From Zygosaccharomyces rouxii (lineage: Eukaryota > Ascomycota > Saccharomycetes > Saccharomycetales > Saccharomycetaceae), in the NCBI RefSeq assembly GCF_000026365.1, contig NC_012992.1, forward strand, positions 1,116,001-1,180,000: DNA of 64,000 bases, given 5' to 3'. Under the pieces are notes generated by a model, which saw nothing but the letters and a program-made list of their open reading frames with translations, had not been told where the DNA came from and made no database searches. Shown here one piece after another: positions 38,196-48,347 of the stretch. Every line of letters begins with the position of its first letter. Positions within the stretch are counted from its first letter, which is position 1. A program made the translations under genes and the position numbers.

Positions 38196-39980
38196 ATGTC
38201 TTCTCTAGATCCTTTAAATGTTGAATTAGAACAACAGGATAAACAGCATACGCAATCAAAGTCATATAGAAAGTATGAAGTTCATGAGGGGATCATATTT
38301 TGCATAGAGCTTTCAGCTGGTATGTTTCAGGAGCTCTCAGAATTGAACTATAAGGTTCAACTGGTGGAAATTTTGGAAACCTTGGAGCAATTGATGTCTC
38401 AATTGGTTATTGTAAGACCAGGCACAGGTATAGGTTGTTATTTCTACAATTGCAATAAAGATGATGCCAAGAATCACATCTATGAGTTCTTTCCCCTACG
38501 AGATATAAATGCTAAAAGTATGAAAAAGCTCAGTGATTTATTAGATGATTTGGCCAATGATAGAATAACTCTTCAAAAATTTCTGCCATATGATGAATCT
38601 GAGAGAACTCCCCTCGATTTCTTGTATGGATTTATTCAGGATGAATTCCTTAAGGAAGTTGAAGGTCAAAAGGCTTTTAATAATAAAAAGGTGTTTCTCT
38701 TCACAGATAATGATTCACCTCCAGAGGCAGAGGATAATGAAACCAAATCAAGGCTAAGGCACCTTGTTGATGACATGGATGACCATTTCATCAACTTTAC
38801 GACTTTCTTTATTGGTAAAGAAGAAGCGCCATTTGATGATTCCTTCTATTCTGATGTTTTGAAATTAGGAGCTACCGCCGAGGACCCCAATACCGAATTT
38901 GATGGTCCCAATACGACACCGATCTCAGCATCGTATATTAAATCTAGAGTTTTGAGAAAGCAAGAAGTTAAGAGAATTATGTTCCAATGCTGTCTGATAT
39001 TAGAAGAGCGAATGCAATTTATGGTGGGTATCAAAGGATACACGATCATTATTCAAGAAAGACCGGGACAGCGATATAGATTGGTGTATGAAAAGGATGA
39101 GGTGAGAAAGGAAGCTAATTCAAAGAGAAAATTTTTGGATTCCAACACGGGCGAAGTGATTGAAGAAGGTTTGACCAAAGTGTTTCCCTATGGTGATTTG
39201 GATATAACAATCACTGATGAAGAATTGAATGAAGTCAGGAAAAGTTATACTGAAGAAGAATCATTTTTAAAGATTATTGGATTTCGTGATTATAATAAAT
39301 GTATCCACTACTTTAATAATATCGACAGGGCCTTATTTGTGGTGCCAGATGAGTTTCGTTTTGAAGGTTCTATTAGGACTCTAGCGTCGTTGTTCAAGAA
39401 CCTTCGTGCTAAAGGGAAAGTTGCCGTAGTATGGGGAAAATTAAAGACCAACAGTCATCCAGCTGTCTTCGTTCTAAGCCCCTCACGAAACGAGGATCCT
39501 AACGAAGGGTTTTATTTGTATAGGATACCGTTCGCAGAGGAGTTAAGGAGATTCCCCCAATCGTTAATTCGTCATAATTCGTATGATACACCAGAGTATA
39601 ACCAATTGAAGGATACAACTAAAAGTATCATAGATCATTTTCAATTTGCTAAAGGTTATCGACCCTCTGAATTTAGAAATCCTGATTTGCAGAAACATTT
39701 TAAAATTTTGCATGACTATCTATTACAAGTGGAACAAGAGGAAGAAGATGATTCACCTGAAAGTTCTAAGCAAAGATTATTATCAGAAGACGATTCTCTA
39801 TTAAAACTTGCACAAATCAGGGATAAAATTATGGATTCTGCTCAATCCAGTGATCCCAAGAAGTTTCAATTGGATGAATATTTCCAACTATGGAATAGGC
39901 TTTATGAGGATGTCTCCAAGGCAACTACTTTAGAAGATGCCCCACGGCCCAAGCCTAAACAGCCGAGAAAGAAGAATTAG
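38196..39980 (+). CDS. YKU70: YKU70, Ku70 DNA end-binding protein
   Basis: Large subunit of the Ku heterodimer for non-homologous end joining and telomere protection. The 594-residue product (S. cerevisiae 602) has an N-terminal von Willebrand-like domain starting EVHEGIIFCIELSAGMF, the Ku DNA-binding core in the middle (about 255-480, including TKVFPYGDLDITIT and KIIGFRDYNKCIHYFNN) and a charged Lys/Pro tail. The ATG at 38196 is the only sensible start. It is convergent with NGL2; their stop codons overlap by three bases, as part of a 4-base gene overlap. Confidence 0.95.
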   Translation: MSSLDPLNVELEQQDKQHTQSKSYRKYEVHEGIIFCIELSAGMFQELSELNYKVQLVEILETLEQLMSQLVIVRPGTGIGCYFYNCNKDDAKNHIYEFFPLRDINAKSMKKLSDLLDDLANDRITLQKFLPYDESERTPLDFLYGFIQDEFLKEVEGQKAFNNKKVFLFTDNDSPPEAEDNETKSRLRHLVDDMDDHFINFTTFFIGKEEAPFDDSFYSDVLKLGATAEDPNTEFDGPNTTPISASYIKSRVLRKQEVKRIMFQCCLILEERMQFMVGIKGYTIIIQERPGQRYRLVYEKDEVRKEANSKRKFLDSNTGEVIEEGLTKVFPYGDLDITITDEELNEVRKSYTEEESFLKIIGFRDYNKCIHYFNNIDRALFVVPDEFRFEGSIRTLASLFKNLRAKGKVAVVWGKLKTNSHPAVFVLSPSRNEDPNEGFYLYRIPFAEELRRFPQSLIRHNSYDTPEYNQLKDTTKSIIDHFQFAKGYRPSEFRNPDLQKHFKILHDYLLQVEQEEEDDSPESSKQRLLSEDDSLLKLAQIRDKIMDSAQSSDPKKFQLDEYFQLWNRLYEDVSKATTLEDAPRPKPKQPRKKN

Positions 39981-41467
39981 TTTACTAATTCCAGTTCACA
40001 AAGCATGCACAAATGATCACTTGGGTATTCACCTGTATGCGGTTGACCATGCTCAGTCATTTCCTTACCTGGCGGTACACGCAAAAGGCCTCTGATTTTT
40101 AGACTGTTTTCCCTTTCAAAAGATTCTAATGAATCTATTTCCTTGCAATCAGAAAAATCCCAGTGTCTTATAAAGAACAGATAGTCCAAGAGACCACGCC
40201 AAGTATGTGCCCAATTCGATATTTCAGGTTCACCTCGCTCATTATCGAGACCGGCGTTTTCAGGATGTACTTTCCTATAAGCGACAGAATATAAGGAAAC
40301 AGCTCTCATATCTAATGAATTGTGTAAAGATTGCATCTGTTCGACTAATTCACGCTCATGGTCTTTGGCCTCATAGTGTTGAGGAACAGGATGATCTGGT
40401 TGATCAGTACCGAATTTTTCGATATTTCCACCTTCTTCCTCTTCTGCATCATCTTCTTCACCATCACGCATTTTGGAGAAAGTGTAAGAAGTACTGCATT
40501 CAATCACAGTCTTTGCCCTTTTGGAATACTCGATAGGTTTACGAGTCATAGACAAATAAGGTGAATCAAATGGTTGAGAGTTGAAATCACCGCAGAAAAA
40601 TGGATACCAATGGGAGTGATCACCATCATTACCATTTTGTAAAACGTTGACCCTATGCGAAAACTCTTTGACTTTGTTGAGAACCACATAACACTGTCTA
40701 GTCCTTTCAAACGTACCAAAAGGATGCCAAAACAAATGGGTGGTCCCCACGATAATTCCTGTCTTTTTCAAATTGTGTTCCTGCGCAACTTTATCAGAAA
40801 ATTTCAACGATAAAATGAGTCCAGCATTGTTTGTTGTTGTTCTTGGTGGGATATCACCAGATGATTCTCTATCGAAATCTATCAACATTTTATCAGTCAT
40901 AACAAAATACTCTCTTTTCCATACAATTGCAACACCGTGGTTTTTGGAGGCTTGTCTATGGAATTGCGAATCGTAGCCCAGTTTGGCCAATTCATCTTTC
41001 CAAAAACTTTGATATTGGATATAATCAATTTCTTGTAGACAAATCACATCTGCATTGTAGTATTTAAATTCATTTAACAACACTTTTGACCGTCTGTACC
41101 ATTTCAATGCATCGCCACTAGTGGGGAAAAGTTTCCGTCTAATTAATGCTTGTGCCAAACAGTTATAAGTCATGAGTTTGAATTTAAATCCCTCGACATT
41201 TTCACCCTTATGTAACGGTAAAATTGGTCTTTTTATAAATTGCAATTCTGGCGGGAAGTCTGGATCGATGCCTTGTGCCATCATGGCTTCCTTCTTGGCA
41301 GCTCTAGCCGCCTCTCTTTCAGCTCTCACTTTAGCAATGTGCTCTGGTGACACTGGGGCCTTCTTACCCTTCTTGCCCTTTGGTTCAGTTTTTGAACCAC
41401 CCGCTGGTGCATTGGTAATTTTATTATCACTCATATTGATATTCTTGGGTCTTCCTTTGAGTTGCAT
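39977..41467 (-). CDS. NGL2: NGL2, CCR4-type endonuclease/phosphatase-family RNase
   Basis: RNase of the exonuclease-endonuclease-phosphatase (EEP) fold that trims 5.8S rRNA. The 496-residue product has the conserved blocks KLMTYNCLAQALIRR, VICLQEIDYIQYQSFW (catalytic Glu), the FFCGDFNSQPFDSPYLS block and a C-terminal SDHL. An N-terminal Lys-rich region (KGKKGKKAPVS) precedes the domain. A second ATG 12 codons in could also start translation. S. cerevisiae has NGL2 and NGL3 as duplicates; neighbours here mix YMR284-287 with YML118-120, so this appears to be the unduplicated gene. Confidence 0.93.
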   Translation of the reverse strand: MQLKGRPKNINMSDNKITNAPAGGSKTEPKGKKGKKAPVSPEHIAKVRAEREAARAAKKEAMMAQGIDPDFPPELQFIKRPILPLHKGENVEGFKFKLMTYNCLAQALIRRKLFPTSGDALKWYRRSKVLLNEFKYYNADVICLQEIDYIQYQSFWKDELAKLGYDSQFHRQASKNHGVAIVWKREYFVMTDKMLIDFDRESSGDIPPRTTTNNAGLILSLKFSDKVAQEHNLKKTGIIVGTTHLFWHPFGTFERTRQCYVVLNKVKEFSHRVNVLQNGNDGDHSHWYPFFCGDFNSQPFDSPYLSMTRKPIEYSKRAKTVIECSTSYTFSKMRDGEEDDAEEEEGGNIEKFGTDQPDHPVPQHYEAKDHERELVEQMQSLHNSLDMRAVSLYSVAYRKVHPENAGLDNERGEPEISNWAHTWRGLLDYLFFIRHWDFSDCKEIDSLESFERENSLKIRGLLRVPPGKEMTEHGQPHTGEYPSDHLCMLCELELVN

Positions 41468-41671
41468 ATAGAGTTATATGTGTTGTTAGTACACATCTTT
41501 CATCACCATATGCTTCTAGCGATGGGGTTACCCTGTCAAAGTGAAAAATTACATCAAGTGAAAAAGTATATCGATGCGACAGCTTGACAAGCAAGCATAG
41601 CTACTATCGACGTCGCATAATACTGAATATCGCCCAGATTTTTCCCCTACGTACTCAATTATTCTGAACCC

Positions 41672-41926
41672 ATGGTCTTCTACAAGGTTACATTATCTAG
41701 ATCACTCATAGGTGTACCTCATACCGTCAGAAATGTGGTAAAGAGTCTGGGACTGGGCAAAAGAGGATCAACAGTTTACAGAAGGGTTACGCCACAATGT
41801 GCAGGTTCACTGGCAAAAGTTAAGGAATTGGTGAATGTAGAGGTTACACAGCATGCTCTTACGAAGGAACAACAGAGGGAACTGCGTAAGTCTAATCCAG
41901 GATTTACAGTAGAGAAAAGAGTATAG
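41672..41926 (+). CDS. MRPL33: MRPL33, mitochondrial large ribosomal subunit protein (uL30m)
   Basis: The 84-residue product matches yeast Mrpl33 (86) along its length: [35 protein letters not shown] and [17 protein letters not shown]. This is the bacterial L30 family and acts in mitochondrial translation. The ATG is at 41672. Order NGL2-MRPL33-(YML119W-like)-DSS1 interleaves YMR285-287 with YML119. Confidence 0.96.
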   Translation: MVFYKVTLSRSLIGVPHTVRNVVKSLGLGKRGSTVYRRVTPQCAGSLAKVKELVNVEVTQHALTKEQQRELRKSNPGFTVEKRV

Positions 41927-42089
41927 CGCGGTGAGAAAAGTAATAGTACTCATATTGATTGTAGTTATAATAGTAACAATAGTCAAAAATAAAATCATGG
42001 ATATCCTGTATATATGATGTAAAATGATAATTATAATAAGAAAACTAAGTTTCAAGAAATAAAAGGAAGTTGCAATGGGTAACGAAATG

Positions 42090-42112
42090 AAAAAAAAAAA
42101 AAAAAAAAAAAA
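42090..42112 (+). repeat. 23-base poly-A tract
   Basis: Uninterrupted A run in the gap between the convergent MRPL33 and YML119W-like genes. Confidence 0.9.
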
Positions 42113-42129
42113 TACGAAAGTCTTGGAAC

Positions 42130-43116
42130 TCAGAAAACTGTGCCTGTCATTTCGGCTGGCAGAATGTTTCTACCTGAAGAATTGACAAAACTACTTTCAT
42201 CTTCTGCATCATCATCTGAAAGCGCTACGCTAAACGAATCAACCATTCGAAAAATGTCACTGCGATCGAGCGCTTTACCATCAAAACTCAACTCAAAACT
42301 ATCATTGAGAGCACCCGTACCATTTAGTGAACGTGCAACTTGTAGCGGTGGTTGAGGTTTTCTGGGCTTTTGTAAAAATTCGATAAATCTGGATTGTAAA
42401 TCTTCCAACCGATAGTAACGAATACTCATATCACCAAATAGAGACAATGGTTGATAAGAATGGTATTTGGACCTATAGACCCTCTCGATTTGATTCTTTA
42501 AGGCTCTATGGGTATCTTGGCAAACCAATAAGGGGATCGACAGTTTATAAATCTTATTACCTGGATAAGACTTACCATTTTTGGAGGCGGTATTAATGAT
42601 TGGTTTCAATCTACCATCATCAGATCTAGCGCTATCGAGATCCACCGGATCTGAGAAATACCTGTTGGTGAAATTGTTTTCTTGTTTAACTGGATCCACT
42701 TTTTCTAACTCGTAGATACTACTAATCTCCTTGTATTTGGGTGGGCCTCTAGCCTGCAGATTCGATGATCTGGGGCCCTTACGATGAGGAGATCCTGTCA
42801 AGCTCGACTTGGTGTTCTTGGCTCCCATCCTTTGAGGAGATCTCCTCAATCTGTTTTCATTCATAGAGAGAATTGGAATCGCTGCTGGAGTTGCCGGAGT
42901 TGCCGGAGTTGCTGGAGTTGCTGGAGCCGCTAGCGGTAATCCAGTAGCTTCACCTTTTTCCCAACCACCATTATAGTAGGAAGTCGTATCGAGAACTTTT
43001 TTATTGTTCAATGTTCTCTTCGTTGGGGAAGAACTCTGGGAATTGATATCAAATTCAGGTAACTCTGCAGCTGGGAAGGAAAGATCTATTGCCTTACCAT
43101 CTTCTAGGCCTAGCAT
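42130..43116 (-). CDS. Low-complexity protein of unknown function, probable YML119W orthologue
   Basis: A 328-residue, mostly disordered, Ser/Pro-rich protein starting MLGLEDGKAID. It has several minimal CDK-type sites (SSPTKR, RRSPQR, TGSPHR) and an Ala-Pro-Ala-Thr tandem repeat (about 66-80). A more structured block near 200-250 contains NKIYKLSIPLLVCQDTHRAL and the C-terminal part is Ser/Asp-rich. Stop-free sequence continues upstream to about 43225 without an ATG, so 43116 is the first proper start. The assignment is positional: it lies among NGL2, DSS1 and NDI1, where YML119W (next to NGL3 and NDI1) is expected. YML119W is a Cdc28 substrate of unknown role, which fits the SP/TP sites. 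Confidence 0.65.
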   Translation of the reverse strand: MLGLEDGKAIDLSFPAAELPEFDINSQSSSPTKRTLNNKKVLDTTSYYNGGWEKGEATGLPLAAPATPATPATPATPAAIPILSMNENRLRRSPQRMGAKNTKSSLTGSPHRKGPRSSNLQARGPPKYKEISSIYELEKVDPVKQENNFTNRYFSDPVDLDSARSDDGRLKPIINTASKNGKSYPGNKIYKLSIPLLVCQDTHRALKNQIERVYRSKYHSYQPLSLFGDMSIRYYRLEDLQSRFIEFLQKPRKPQPPLQVARSLNGTGALNDSFELSFDGKALDRSDIFRMVDSFSVALSDDDAEDESSFVNSSGRNILPAEMTGTVF

Positions 43117-43656
43117 CCCCACAAGCGCCAATGATGCTTCTTGATAGGAGATCAATAATGAAATGCCTTCAATATTTTTATGAATGGGAAGTGAAAACTC
43201 TGTAATTCTCCCGATCTGACCTTCTTATATCATCGATGCCCTGAAAGTTTTGTGTTTATCTGATTACCCTTTTAGGAAGGACAATAGTGTCATGTGACAA
43301 GTGTCAGTCCTCGGATCTGAAATAATAATAATAATATTATTAAATATATCTATATAAATATGTACATATGGGAATACTATATACAAAGGCTATATGATCT
43401 CAAGATATTTTTGAGAACAATCGCAGCTTTGAGTTTTATGTAGCTATTTTTTCAGTTCTGATTCCACGACCATTTCTTCCAGCTGCGGAGAACAATGGAA
43501 TCAATCCTGCGTCTCTACATTTGGAATTATAGATCAGCTTGATGGTTGGACTCCGGGACTTCAAAAAAACTTCAGTATTCTCTGGGTATCATTTGTGCTA
43601 TATGCAGGTATTCCTTTGTATTAAAAATATTTACAGGAAAAAAAAAAAGAAAATCA
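43117..43656. other. Promoter region of the YML119W-like gene and DSS1 3' region
   Basis: About 540 bases with a short AAT repeat (43321-43341) followed by TA-rich sequence. A single CATGTGAC (43291-43298) resembles a Cbf1 site. No gene seen. Confidence 0.4.
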
Positions 43657-46557
43657 TTATAATTCCATTTCCAATAGACCCTCTAAAGCATCGATTTTTG
43701 TAATTCTACAGTTTTCTATAATGTCACCAATGACAGGATGTGAGATTTCGTTGGGTTTTAATTTTAGTGTCGCCCTCGCAGATGAATAATCTGGTAGTAC
43801 GCATCTGACAAAACCGACTTGTGGCACAGAGTTAATCATGACACTGAATTTCTTGTTTTTGTCATTTTCCACCAATTGCTTCAGATATTTGAGGGTCCAA
43901 TAAGTATTGGAACAACGGCTTGCATCCTTCAGAATAGAGTCGCGTGATTGGATATGCCATACAAATCTATCAACGTCGTCTTTGTTAAAGCACAGCGGAA
44001 GACCCTTCAGGAGCCTATGTATTTGTAAATGGTTTATCATATCTGGGAATCTCCTTAGCGGTGAAGTAACAGTCAAATAGTGTGGGGCACCTATCATTTC
44101 GTGTCGATAACCATCACTGGAATAGAAACTGCTGTTTAGAATGGTAGATATCATACAGATATCTTTGAATGTAAGTGATTTGCCTTCTTTGATCTTGGAT
44201 TTCAATAATTCGTACTCGTTTTGGGCCTGTGGGCCCAATGCTAGTGGTTGATAACATCTAAACACACCGGGTAGATTATTATCCTTGAAGAATTGTCCTG
44301 ATAAAGTATTGGCTAAAATCATCATTTCGGAAACGAGAACTGAGGAGGGCGTTTCTAATTGATCCTTGAATGAAACTTTTTGTAGAACCCCATTTTCATC
44401 AGGGGATAGGGCTACTTGGCCTTTGTTAAACTCACTACCAAAAACAACAGCCTGTTGGGTGTTTATTCTATTAGCACGTAAATTTTGGGAAATCGCGTAC
44501 AACTCTTTCAAATTTCTTTGATCGTCTGTCAGATTAGCACTTCCATTTTTCACCTCAGATGCCTGCGCTAGCATCGAATCTACAGTATTATAGGTGACTT
44601 GAGGGAAATTGGAAACTAATCCCAATTTTATTCTGAATGATTCTGGTTGTAATTGGAACTGTCCATTTTTGATCCAAGATCCATCTACCGAAAAAGTTAT
44701 GGTCTTAGCCTTCTGACCTTGTTTACCTAGATCGGCGGCTTTGCTGTAACTTCCCGGTAACATAGGGGACATCAAATCCGGCAAATAGGTGGTAAAGGAT
44801 TTGTTTAATGCAATCTGCAAGATTTCACTTTCAATCCCATGGGTACCCTCTTGGCATTCACGGAAGAAAGAGGCTGGATCTGCAATGTGAATGTGTAAAG
44901 TTCGCTTAACATCACTGTGGGATTCTATAGAGACACCATCATCGATCTCATGAGCGGTTTCTGAATCAATGCAATAAACTTTCATATCGCCAAAATCATG
45001 TCTCAAATTCTTATCTTGTCCCTCAAAAGTGACTGGATGAGCTAGATTGTAAATGTCTTGTTCCGAGCTAGATCTTAAAGAAGATGAAGGTAATCCTAGA
45101 TCTAAATTGTAGTGTAGGGGATTCCTTGTAGTCTGTGAGGAGTCCAACTCTTTCAATAGTTGGTGACAAATGTCTCTGGTGATGTCTTCCTCTTGAAAGC
45201 GTTGAATCTTGCGGAAGATTTTGGATACTACCGATATCGCTGTGGCATCGTTGTAAAAATTTCCGGCTGCATAATCTTGCAAAAGTTTAACGATCTCAGG
45301 ATATTCCATTATTGCTTCGTTGTATTTACCAGTGTCCACCAATCGAGCAAATTTGGAGACTGCTTCGTAATTCCGGACCTTCAAATTCTGTAAGACGGAT
45401 CTATGGTACAAATGTTGAGATCTCAGTGGCATTACTGTTACTGATACTGGTGATAATAATGCTCTACTGGAATGTATGTTACCCCAAAGATGGGATTGTT
45501 GTTGATTCTCAATGGCACAATAAACAGATAAGAAAATAGCAGAATCTAACTTTGCCTGGGGTTCAAAAGTGCACGTCCTAATTAGATCCTCCACGTAGGC
45601 GGCACCTGTATTGGAGGCAGAAGCCAACTGCATGTCCAACTTTTCGACCATGCTGACTAAATTCATAAAAGGAACCTGCCAAGGTCCACGAGCATCTTGC
45701 AAGTGTCTGTGTAAAAGCTCAAGTTTCTTCAGTGTAAAGGGCATTTCTTCCCAAGCTCTCTTAGAAATTTGATGAGAAATTGGACTTGTGATTTGTTGAC
45801 GTGGTACTATTGGGAGTATGAAAGTCTCTGTAGTTGTGTTCTTAACACATCCAACGGGTTCGAAGCCATGTTTCATTTCTTTCATCAATAATGGAACATT
45901 GGGCAAATGATGTGGTATTCGCATGAGAACCTTATTCCTTGTTGAAAAAATAATTGTACCGTCAACGGTTGTAAACGTGTACCTAGGATCTCTAGTTGAA
46001 GATGGGACGTCTATGCACATGCATAACTGTGGCGATTGGTGTTTCAAAAGAACTAAATCACCAATTTGTAAAGGTCTAGACATTAGTTCTTTTGGATCAA
46101 ACTTGAGGAACCTCTTGTTTTTGATCCCTAGAGCTTCTGGATCTGCATTAATCAAAGATCGACTAAAACTTTTCCCCAGTATATTCTGTTCACTCCTTTG
46201 GAACCAAGAATTACATGGATTCAAATATCTAGCGCCATATCTCGAGTAAAATTCTTGCTTGATACGATTTAAATCCTTGACCTCGACACCTGGTTCCAAA
46301 TCTTTGGTACGTGATAAAAACATGTAATTGATCCTATCAATATCCTCCTGAGACAATGGAGTTGGTGGATCCAACATAGCACGATTGGGGATGGAGAATG
46401 CATCTCCAAACTCTTTGTTAGAGGTACGGGAAGCCCTCTTGGGCTTTTTAACCTGCCGAAGACATCTCTGCGACAAATGTAACCTCCTAGCAAATATTTG
46501 AGACATGCCTCTGCAAGCTAATCGGTTTGGCAATGATATGTATATGTTCATCGCCAT
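43657..46557 (-). CDS. DSS1: DSS1, mitochondrial 3'-5' exoribonuclease (RNB family)
   Basis: Catalytic partner of the Suv3 helicase in the mitochondrial degradosome (mtEXO). The 966-residue product (S. cerevisiae 969) has an N-terminal targeting stretch rich in Arg and hydroxyl residues (NRLACRGMSQIFARRLHLSQ) and a long middle region. The RNB domain contains CIDSETAHEIDDGVSIE (the Asp cluster binding catalytic metal), HIADPASFF and VTSPLRRFPDMINH. The frame is open to a GTG further upstream; ATG 46557 or the ATG two codons later are the plausible starts. Confidence 0.93.
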   Translation of the reverse strand: MAMNIYISLPNRLACRGMSQIFARRLHLSQRCLRQVKKPKRASRTSNKEFGDAFSIPNRAMLDPPTPLSQEDIDRINYMFLSRTKDLEPGVEVKDLNRIKQEFYSRYGARYLNPCNSWFQRSEQNILGKSFSRSLINADPEALGIKNKRFLKFDPKELMSRPLQIGDLVLLKHQSPQLCMCIDVPSSTRDPRYTFTTVDGTIIFSTRNKVLMRIPHHLPNVPLLMKEMKHGFEPVGCVKNTTTETFILPIVPRQQITSPISHQISKRAWEEMPFTLKKLELLHRHLQDARGPWQVPFMNLVSMVEKLDMQLASASNTGAAYVEDLIRTCTFEPQAKLDSAIFLSVYCAIENQQQSHLWGNIHSSRALLSPVSVTVMPLRSQHLYHRSVLQNLKVRNYEAVSKFARLVDTGKYNEAIMEYPEIVKLLQDYAAGNFYNDATAISVVSKIFRKIQRFQEEDITRDICHQLLKELDSSQTTRNPLHYNLDLGLPSSSLRSSSEQDIYNLAHPVTFEGQDKNLRHDFGDMKVYCIDSETAHEIDDGVSIESHSDVKRTLHIHIADPASFFRECQEGTHGIESEILQIALNKSFTTYLPDLMSPMLPGSYSKAADLGKQGQKAKTITFSVDGSWIKNGQFQLQPESFRIKLGLVSNFPQVTYNTVDSMLAQASEVKNGSANLTDDQRNLKELYAISQNLRANRINTQQAVVFGSEFNKGQVALSPDENGVLQKVSFKDQLETPSSVLVSEMMILANTLSGQFFKDNNLPGVFRCYQPLALGPQAQNEYELLKSKIKEGKSLTFKDICMISTILNSSFYSSDGYRHEMIGAPHYLTVTSPLRRFPDMINHLQIHRLLKGLPLCFNKDDVDRFVWHIQSRDSILKDASRCSNTYWTLKYLKQLVENDKNKKFSVMINSVPQVGFVRCVLPDYSSARATLKLKPNEISHPVIGDIIENCRITKIDALEGLLEMEL

Positions 46558-46583
46558 ACATATAATGGAATTTTTCACTTATA

Positions 46584-46592
46584 GCGATGAGC
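46584..46592 (-). promoter_or_regulatory. Perfect PAC element close to the DSS1 start
   Basis: GCGATGAGC (reverse complement of GCTCATCGC) lies only 27 bases upstream of the assigned DSS1 ATG. The short distance leaves open a downstream start such as the Met before SQIFARR. Confidence 0.55.
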
Positions 46593-47863
46593 TATGTAAG
46601 TATGAAAAGTAAGTGACACGTGAATGGTGTCAGTGTGACGCCGAGAAATAAAATAAAATAAAATAAACCTTTTAAATTATATTGGAAGCAACCGCCCATG
46701 TACTATTTCAGTTTTCTGGCTGAATCTACAATGGCTTGTATATTCGTTTCAAGAATTACATGGGATACTGTGCCCGATAACTTCTATAGATACTAGTTTG
46801 TTAGTAAAATTTAAGAAACCGATTAAATTATAACGACAGGGGTACTGGCAATTACATCTCTTGATTCAGTTGCATTAATTAAATGTACATGAAGTTTTAA
46901 GTTGAAAAATGGTATAACGAGGAAAGAACTTTAACAAAAGTAAATGGATCTTGATAGTTCTGCTATTAAAGAGATCTCCTTCTGCTACCAATAGTATAAT
47001 ACACCATAAAAATTTAGTAATCCTTAGAAGTACTTAAGAATAAAAGAAAGCTAAGGAGTATTATCTACCCTAGTCGCTTTCCAGTATAAAATGTCTTAAC
47101 CTTTACAATGTTGGACTCGCTGACTGTGAAACAGAACTAGATCTTGAAATTCATGTTCGCTCATAAACTGAATTTGCAACAAGTTTATAAGACATTTTGT
47201 CAAGTATTGAAGACTTTTAATCACAACATGATGTCTCGAGAACACTTTTTTGGGGCGAATTCAACCTGAGCTCACACTTTTGTCACTGAAAGTTTGATTC
47301 TGTCTTATAAACGTTATTCCAGCAATTATTAACTTCTCTTCGAAAGTACTCGACATTTTCACTACTTATACTGCTTATAAACGACACCCTATTGAAAACC
47401 CTTAGCGACTCCATAACTTGCCTCAAATTTTAATATCACTTTAGTATTTAGCCGCCATCATTTTCAACGGTAATGACTTATCACATATCAACCATCAGCC
47501 CCTTCCGCCCATTCAATACACCCTCACTCGAGCATATAAAAGGTCCCCAATTTTTTGAGCTAAAAGCTTTCCAAGCGCATGTCCTATCCCAACTGAAGAC
47601 TTTATCGTCCATCATCTAATTCTCCGTTATGTTCTGACTCAAACTACAAATAAACGGACTTATTCTAATTAGTCTCGTATACATGACTCAATCACCAATT
47701 TCGAATCTTTTCCAATAATTTACGATTTGCCGAGTAAACTCGTTTAACCTTCTGCTTAAACCTGGGCGTCTATCTGTCCATTTTACACCCAGAAATCACT
47801 TCTCAAAATGCCACCTATTATTCCATTAGTCAATTATAAAAGAAAAATATAAGCCCTTGGAAA

Positions 47864-47995
47864 ATGTCATTTTGGAATCTGCAAAACTTGCTAAACAAAT
47901 CTACGAAGACCTTTTATCGAGCCTTTGATTACGGAAATTCCAAATATACGTTGGAAGCACTTAAACATGAAAGACACAGTAAGGATGTTAACTAA
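47864..47995 (+). CDS. Candidate small ORF, 43 residues, unknown
   Basis: ATG at 47864, TAA at 47993-47995. The peptide starts MSFWNLQNLLNKSTKTF and ends KHERHSKDVN; it is charged, partly amphipathic and has no membrane segment. Codon choice is unremarkable. The frame is short enough to occur by chance, and upstream ATGs follow the nearest TATA-like element, so this is only a candidate. I do not recognise a homologue. Confidence 0.3.
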   Translation: MSFWNLQNLLNKSTKTFYRAFDYGNSKYTLEALKHERHSKDVN

Positions 47996-48316
47996 GATCA
48001 GATAGATTACCATGTGTAAATCTAGTGATTAACATCTTTCCAGCGATTTAGTGATCCGAGTCTTTAACAACTCTCTTCCCCATCTGAACTTTTGTTCATG
48101 ATCTGGTCTCAGCCAATCGGAGTGTGCGAAAAGAGGTCCGAGGATTTGTTACAATAGATGTGAACAAAGAGATGATGAAACGCATCTATACCAGGGTTAT
48201 AAGGTATTGAATTGACTTCAAGAACGACGAGAGGCGGGTTATGATTGATCTAGAGACTCAATTGAACCCAGATTGTACTCTCTGGCATCTTAATTCTTGG
48301 GCGAGCTGTCATTCGC

Positions 48317-48347
48317 CGAACTCACAGTTCGCCTCGTGCAGTATAAA
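48317..48347 (+). promoter_or_regulatory. Dyad CGAACT-CAC-AGTTCG and TATA box of NDI1
   Basis: Perfect 6-base inverted repeat (48317-48322 and 48326-48331) followed by TATAAAAAG from 48342, about 100 bp before the NDI1 ATG. The TATA box is convincing; the dyad's binding protein is unknown. Confidence 0.5.

Noticed and set aside
43117..43225. 5' extension or upstream exon of the YML119W-like gene
   Set aside because: The frame is open to about 43225 but has no ATG and no splice signals.
43291..43341. Possible centromere (CDEI-like CATGTGAC beside AT-rich sequence)
   Set aside because: No CDEIII (CCGAA core) at the right distance, and the orientation puts non-AT-rich sequence where CDEII should be.
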